Of a stretch of 64,000 bases of DNA, positions 62,136 to 64,000 are shown in pieces (position 1 is the first letter of the stretch; every line of letters starts with the position of its first letter). The translations under genes were made by a program, and so were the position numbers. Source of the DNA: Pseudanabaena sp. M53BS1SP1A06MG (GTDB lineage Bacteria > Cyanobacteriota > Cyanobacteriia > Pseudanabaenales > Pseudanabaenaceae); assembly GCA_020404105.1 (NCBI GenBank), contig JADBWH010000021.1, positions 1 to 64,000 on the forward strand, in the 5' to 3' direction. The notes beneath the pieces were generated by a model, which saw only the letters and a program-made list of their open reading frames with translations, was not told the DNA's origin and searched no databases.

Positions 62136-63216
62136 TCCCTTACAAAATTTTTTACAGAATTTCCAATTTCTCCAAAAATTACCCAGAGCCACCTACTTTC
62201 GGATTGGTTCTTTCTTTGTGGCGCTATTGTTTATTGGGGCGGTAATTTTGCTTTCCAGTGGCTCACCACCTCGAGTGGCGATGGGTATGTGGAATGGCGC
62301 TTTTGGCAGTAGTGATCGCTTTGCTAGGGTCATTTCCACCCTTTGCCCTTTATTACTTGCTTCATGCGGATTAATTTTTACCTTCACCACAGGTTTATAT
62401 AATCTAGGGATTGAAGGGCAAATTACCGCAGGTGCGATCACCTCAACATTCTTGCTCAGACTTATTCCCGAAGGATTCCCTCCTGCGATTGCCATCATCC
62501 TTGCGATTATCTCTGGAATTGTGGGTGGTGGATTATGGGGCTTACTTACAGGATTTCTCAACATCTTTGGCAAGGTCAGTGAGATTTTTGCTGGTTTGGG
62601 CATGAACTTTACTGCCCAAGGGCTGGCGCTGTACCTTGTCTTTGGTCCTTGGAAGCGATCGGGAGTTGCCTCCATGAGCGGTACGGAGCCTTTTAGTGAT
62701 GCTTTATCACTGCCGACAGTCGGCAATACTGAGTTTAGTCCGATCGCTTTAGCGATCGCCATCATCGCATTGATTATTACAGCGATCACGATTCGAGCCA
62801 CTTACTATGGTCTAAAGCTCAAAGCAGTGGGTAATAATCTCCGTGCAGCCTATGTGTTAGGAATTCCTGCGATCACGCAAATGTTGAGTAGTTTTCTCAT
62901 CTGTGGTGCATTAGCTGGTATCGCTGGTTCGTTGCAAGTAGTCGCTGTATTCCATCGGCTCATTCCCAATATTTCTAGTAATTTAGGATTTCTGGCGCTG
63001 TTGGTCGTGATGCTGATTAATTACAATCCCTTCTGGATTTTACCAATCGCCTTTTTATTTAGTTCCCTCAATGTTGGTAGTTTAGAATTACCCCTATCAC
63101 TAAGTTTAGATTCTTCTCTTTCTGGGATTATTCAAGGCGCATTGCTACTCTTCGCGATTCTTGGCGAAGGTTTAGCGAAATTATCCAAGCAAACAGGATC
63201 TTCCCAGACCAATTAA
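62128..63216 (+). CDS. ABC importer permease 1 (nucleoside-type)
   Basis: About 362 residues with eight or more membrane helices, including F-T-F-T-T-G-L-Y-N-L-G-I-E-G-Q-I and G-L-G-M-N-F-T-A, typical for BPD_transp_2 permeases of BMP importers. TTG at 62128, preceded by GGAGGAAGG, is a better start than the ATG at 62110; it overlaps the end of the ATPase gene by eight bases. It pairs with the following permease to form the channel. Confidence 0.88.
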   Translation: MHSPLQNFLQNFQFLQKLPRATYFRIGSFFVALLFIGAVILLSSGSPPRVAMGMWNGAFGSSDRFARVISTLCPLLLASCGLIFTFTTGLYNLGIEGQITAGAITSTFLLRLIPEGFPPAIAIILAIISGIVGGGLWGLLTGFLNIFGKVSEIFAGLGMNFTAQGLALYLVFGPWKRSGVASMSGTEPFSDALSLPTVGNTEFSPIALAIAIIALIITAITIRATYYGLKLKAVGNNLRAAYVLGIPAITQMLSSFLICGALAGIAGSLQVVAVFHRLIPNISSNLGFLALLVVMLINYNPFWILPIAFLFSSLNVGSLELPLSLSLDSSLSGIIQGALLLFAILGEGLAKLSKQTGSSQTN

Positions 63217-63231
63217 TGTAGACATAAGCTC

Positions 63232-64000
63232 ATGGACATCATCACAATTCTTGCTACAGCGATCGCCACTTCCACACCTCTGATTTTTGCTAGCATTGGC
63301 GAAACTATCACCGAGCGTGCTGGTGTGATTAACCTATCTGCGGAAGGGACAATATTGATGTCAGCAATGACAGGCTTTGCGGTGGCAAAGTTTTCTAATA
63401 ACTTGATCTTGGGTTTTGCGGCGGCGGCTCTCGTTGGTGCTGCGATCGCTCTAGTTGTAGCAATTGGTGCAATTACTCTCAAGCAATCTCAAGTATCGAT
63501 TGGCTTTGTTTTGGCATTAATGTGTAGTGATTTATCTTCTTTTTTAGGTAATCCTGTGGTCAGAGTTGAAGGGATTACGGTTCCGAGTTTTAAAATCCCT
63601 ATTTTAGAAAATATTCCTGTTTTGGGGAAACTGCTATTTCAGAGCGATCTTTTAGTCTACTGTAGTTATATTTTAATTCTTGGTTCATGGTTCTATTTCT
63701 ATCGTACTCAAGGTGGTTTAATTCTCCGTACAGTTGGCGAACAACCAGCCGCAGCCTTTGCTAGAGGCACGAATGTAATTAAAATGCGCTATATTTATAC
63801 GCTCCTTGGTGGAGCATTAATGGGAATCGCAGGAGCCGCTTTTTCTTTGGATTTTAAAGCAGGGTGGAGTCATCGCCACACAGCAGGGTATGGTTGGATT
63901 GCCTTAGCGATCGTGATTTTTGGCGGATGGAATCCTCTACGTGTTGCCTTGGGTGCTTATCTTTTTGGAATTTTACAATCTCTAGCTAGCGTCGCGCAGA
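63232..64000 (+). CDS. ABC importer permease 2 (partial, runs off the window)
   Basis: The frame starts at ATG 63232 (M-D-I-I-T-I-L) and stays open to the window end (256 residues seen; such permeases have ~300). G-E-T-I-T-E-R-A-G-V-I-N-L-S-A-E-G and G-G-A-L-M-G-I-A-G-A-A-F-S-L are hallmarks of the second permease of BMP-type importers. It is 15 bases downstream of permease 1. Confidence 0.88.
   Translation, partial: MDIITILATAIATSTPLIFASIGETITERAGVINLSAEGTILMSAMTGFAVAKFSNNLILGFAAAALVGAAIALVVAIGAITLKQSQVSIGFVLALMCSDLSSFLGNPVVRVEGITVPSFKIPILENIPVLGKLLFQSDLLVYCSYILILGSWFYFYRTQGGLILRTVGEQPAAAFARGTNVIKMRYIYTLLGGALMGIAGAAFSLDFKAGWSHRHTAGYGWIALAIVIFGGWNPLRVALGAYLFGILQSLASVAQ

Noticed and set aside
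62193-62801. 202-codon minus-strand frame inside the first permease gene
   Set aside because: The plus-strand frame encodes a clear permease with membrane helices; the antisense product has no family features and lacks start-site support.

Overview
The window comes from a cyanobacterium, most likely a filamentous Pseudanabaena-like organism (the genus is an inference). Direct signs are many copies of the HIP1 octamer GCGATCGC, a petN photosynthesis gene, a CpcT/CpeT-type bilin lyase, an NblB-type HEAT-repeat protein, GUN4 sequence, a menF-type isochorismate synthase, an SLH/OprB porin and several cyanobacterial families (DUF928, DUF1830, DUF3119, DUF3134, TIGR02450). No rRNA, tRNA or CRISPR array was recognised.

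Bases 1-9.3 kb form an accessory island: the 3' end of a transposase, then small toxin-antitoxin cassettes (HepT/MntA, a RelE/ParE-like pair, TacT/TacA), orphan antitoxins, broken DUF433 and VapB-like genes, a PD-(D/E)XK-like protein, a DUF29 protein, a type II restriction-modification pair (TdeIII-like endonuclease plus cytosine-5 methyltransferase) and an Apea/HEPN-type protein. Its most striking property is a same-orientation repeat module, made of the 5' end of a DUF29 gene joined to the 5' part of a VapB-like gene, often preceded by a 20-bp palindrome, which lies between successive cassettes.

Bases 9.3-25 kb carry bifunctional proline catabolism (putA), a PAS/pentapeptide-repeat protein, a CHASE2 nucleotide cyclase beside a DUF928 protein, petN, an XRE/GrpE-like fusion, a long RluA-type pseudouridine synthase overlapping divergently with SelO, and a double ACT-domain protein. 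Intergenic spaces hold several MITE-like families. Bases 25.4-32.2 kb run on the plus strand: a GNAT, an AAA ATPase/DUF4276 pair (candidate defence module), rpmE, prfA, isochorismate synthase and a coiled-coil protein.

Bases 32-50 kb are mostly housekeeping: a CBS/PAS histidine kinase, a membrane GTPase whose start lies in a MITE, lpdA, a CpcT-like protein, ybaB, a phosphotransacetylase-like GTP/ATP-binding protein, folP, bcp, a four-carbon acid sugar kinase, hom, an FGGY kinase and an nblB-like gene. Bases 50-64 kb hold a porin, a Zam/RNase R-like protein with both catalytic motifs degenerated, a CLC channel, a GUN4 domain split over two neighbouring genes with an HPt module in between, and a BMP-family (nucleoside-type) ABC importer that runs off the window end.
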